Positions 7,073 to 7,793 of a stretch of DNA of 7,793 nt are shown here, one piece after another. How positions within the stretch are numbered: the stretch's first letter is position 1; every line of letters starts with the position of its first letter. The DNA lies in assembly GCA_036505615.1 (NCBI GenBank), contig DASXTB010000150.1, forward strand, positions 1-7,793. The letters are read 5' to 3'. The position numbers and the translations under genes are program-made. This DNA comes from DASXTB01 sp036505615. Lineage in GTDB: Bacteria > Acidobacteriota > UBA6911 > JACQSX01. A model generated the notes under the pieces. It worked only from the letters and a program-made list of their open reading frames with translations, was not told where the DNA came from and searched no databases.

Positions 7073-7793
7073 GCCGTTTGTTTCCACTTTTCGCGTAGTC
7101 GCAAAGCAGGCATTTCAACTAACTTCGACATTAATATCCCGATTCCGATGGCCAGAGCTATGTATGTCCAAAACGCCGCGAATGAGGGACGAGCTGACAA
7201 CACGAACGCAATGAGACGATGCCACAGATAGATGGAATAAGAATAGAAGCCTACGCCGGCCGCAGCCCGGGCCATCCAAACGCCCCATCGTGTCTTGGGT
7301 GTCCTCACGACGGACCAGGCGAGCAAGAAGCTGAAGCCTATATAAAGGAAGGTCAAGCCGATGGTCTGCATACTGCGAGAGTCCGCCTCCAGGAGTGCCG
7401 ACGGAATACAACAGACAACCGCTATCCCCAGCGCATAGTGTCCCGTCATTTTCTGAAACCATTGTGGCTTGAAATGGTAGAAGTAACCAACGGTGACTCC
7501 CGCGAACAGGCTGTCAATCCTTGTGTGTGTCGTCCAATAATACGTGCCGAGCGGCTGCGTAAATACTCTGAGAGCCAGGCAGACCGTGGAAGTAACTATA
7601 AAAATGAACGGAATGGTAGCGAACAATTTCTTTGAGTGATTGCGTGAGACGAGCAAAATAAATAATACCAACGGAAGGATCAGGTAAAAATGTTCTTCCA
7701 CTGCGAGTGACCAAATGTAGTCAAAGAAACGGGAATCGCTAGGAAAGTAATTTCGCAGAAAAAGCGATGTAATAACGAATTGGCGCCAGGGAA
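7069..7793 (-). CDS. Acyltransferase-3 (OafA-like) membrane O-acyltransferase, N-terminus cut by window edge
   Basis: About 240 codons are visible and the frame is open to the window edge, so the start and the N-terminal catalytic-His region are missing. Acyltransferase-3 proteins move acetyl or other acyl groups onto sugars of lipopolysaccharide, exopolysaccharide, peptidoglycan or small molecules at the cytoplasmic membrane. Family signs: WSLAVEEHFYLILP (visible residues 27-40; family pattern WSLxVEExFY), TRIDSLFAGVTVGY (about 85-98), the late GFYSYSIYLWH block, and the closing LVEMPALRLREKW before the stop, with at least six hydrophobic segments. The GTG at 7701 is the Val of VEEHFY, not a start, because family sequence continues upstream of it. 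The stop overlaps the next gene's ATG by four bases. The best guess is O-acetylation of the glycan made by the downstream glycosyltransferases; the acyl group and target are inference. Confidence 0.92.
   Translation of the reverse strand, partial: PWRQFVITSLFLRNYFPSDSRFFDYIWSLAVEEHFYLILPLVLFILLVSRNHSKKLFATIPFIFIVTSTVCLALRVFTQPLGTYYWTTHTRIDSLFAGVTVGYFYHFKPQWFQKMTGHYALGIAVVCCIPSALLEADSRSMQTIGLTFLYIGFSFLLAWSVVRTPKTRWGVWMARAAAGVGFYSYSIYLWHRLIAFVLSARPSFAAFWTYIALAIGIGILMSKLVEMPALRLREKWKQTA

Noticed and set aside
7073..7087. GTG at 7087 as the start of the GT87 gene
   Set aside because: It is possible, but the ATG at 7072 makes a standard ATGA overlap matching the other GT87 junction; the five extra residues add no conserved sequence.
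7219..7635. Plus-strand open frame of 138 codons
   Set aside because: It is antisense to the acyltransferase-3 gene, whose frame has strong family motifs; no ribosome-binding site or domain supports it.
7699..7701. GTG as start codon of the acyltransferase
   Set aside because: It encodes the Val of the family motif VEEHFY; the preceding in-frame codons give WSLA and more family-like sequence to the window edge, so the gene starts outside the window.

Overview
The window is almost entirely coding, and every supported gene is on the minus strand, so the transcript runs from high to low coordinates. In transcription order the genes are: the C-terminal part of a membrane O-acyltransferase (7793-7069, start outside the window), a GT87-type polyprenol-phosphate-sugar glycosyltransferase (7072-5768), two tandem paralogous PMT/ArnT-like GT-C glycosyltransferases (5659-3965 and 3942-2254), a second GT87-type enzyme (2198-966), and the first 323 codons of a third GT87-type enzyme (969-1, C-terminus outside the window). 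No RNA gene, insertion sequence, CRISPR array or attachment site was seen. No stretch without a gene is longer than 108 bases.

Gene packing is operon-like. There are two four-base ATGA stop/start overlaps (7072-7069 and 969-966) and gaps of 108, 22 and 55 bases. No convincing promoter or rho-independent terminator lies in these gaps, so one polycistronic message is the simplest reading.

All six products are polytopic membrane proteins. The five glycosyltransferases have the GT-C layout: a catalytic acidic residue in the first extracytoplasmic loop after helix 1, followed by many helices. Enzymes of this type normally take a sugar from a polyprenyl-phosphate carrier and add it to a lipid-linked glycan, protein or lipid on the outer face of the cytoplasmic membrane. 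Together with an acyltransferase-3 protein, which typically O-acetylates or acylates sugars, the cluster most plausibly builds or decorates a cell-surface or secreted glycan. No flippase, polymerase, GT-A/GT-B glycosyltransferase or sugar-nucleotide gene is visible, so the glycan cannot be named.

The organism is a bacterium with slightly over half G+C by eye. Repeated GT87 and PMT-like membrane glycosyltransferases of this style are, from memory, common in Acidobacteriota (Terriglobia) and related soil lineages. That placement is a guess, because no taxonomic marker gene is present. The most notable aspects are five GT-C enzymes in a row with two levels of paralogy, and the divergence of key motifs and loops between the copies. 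I did not find evidence of a radically new system.
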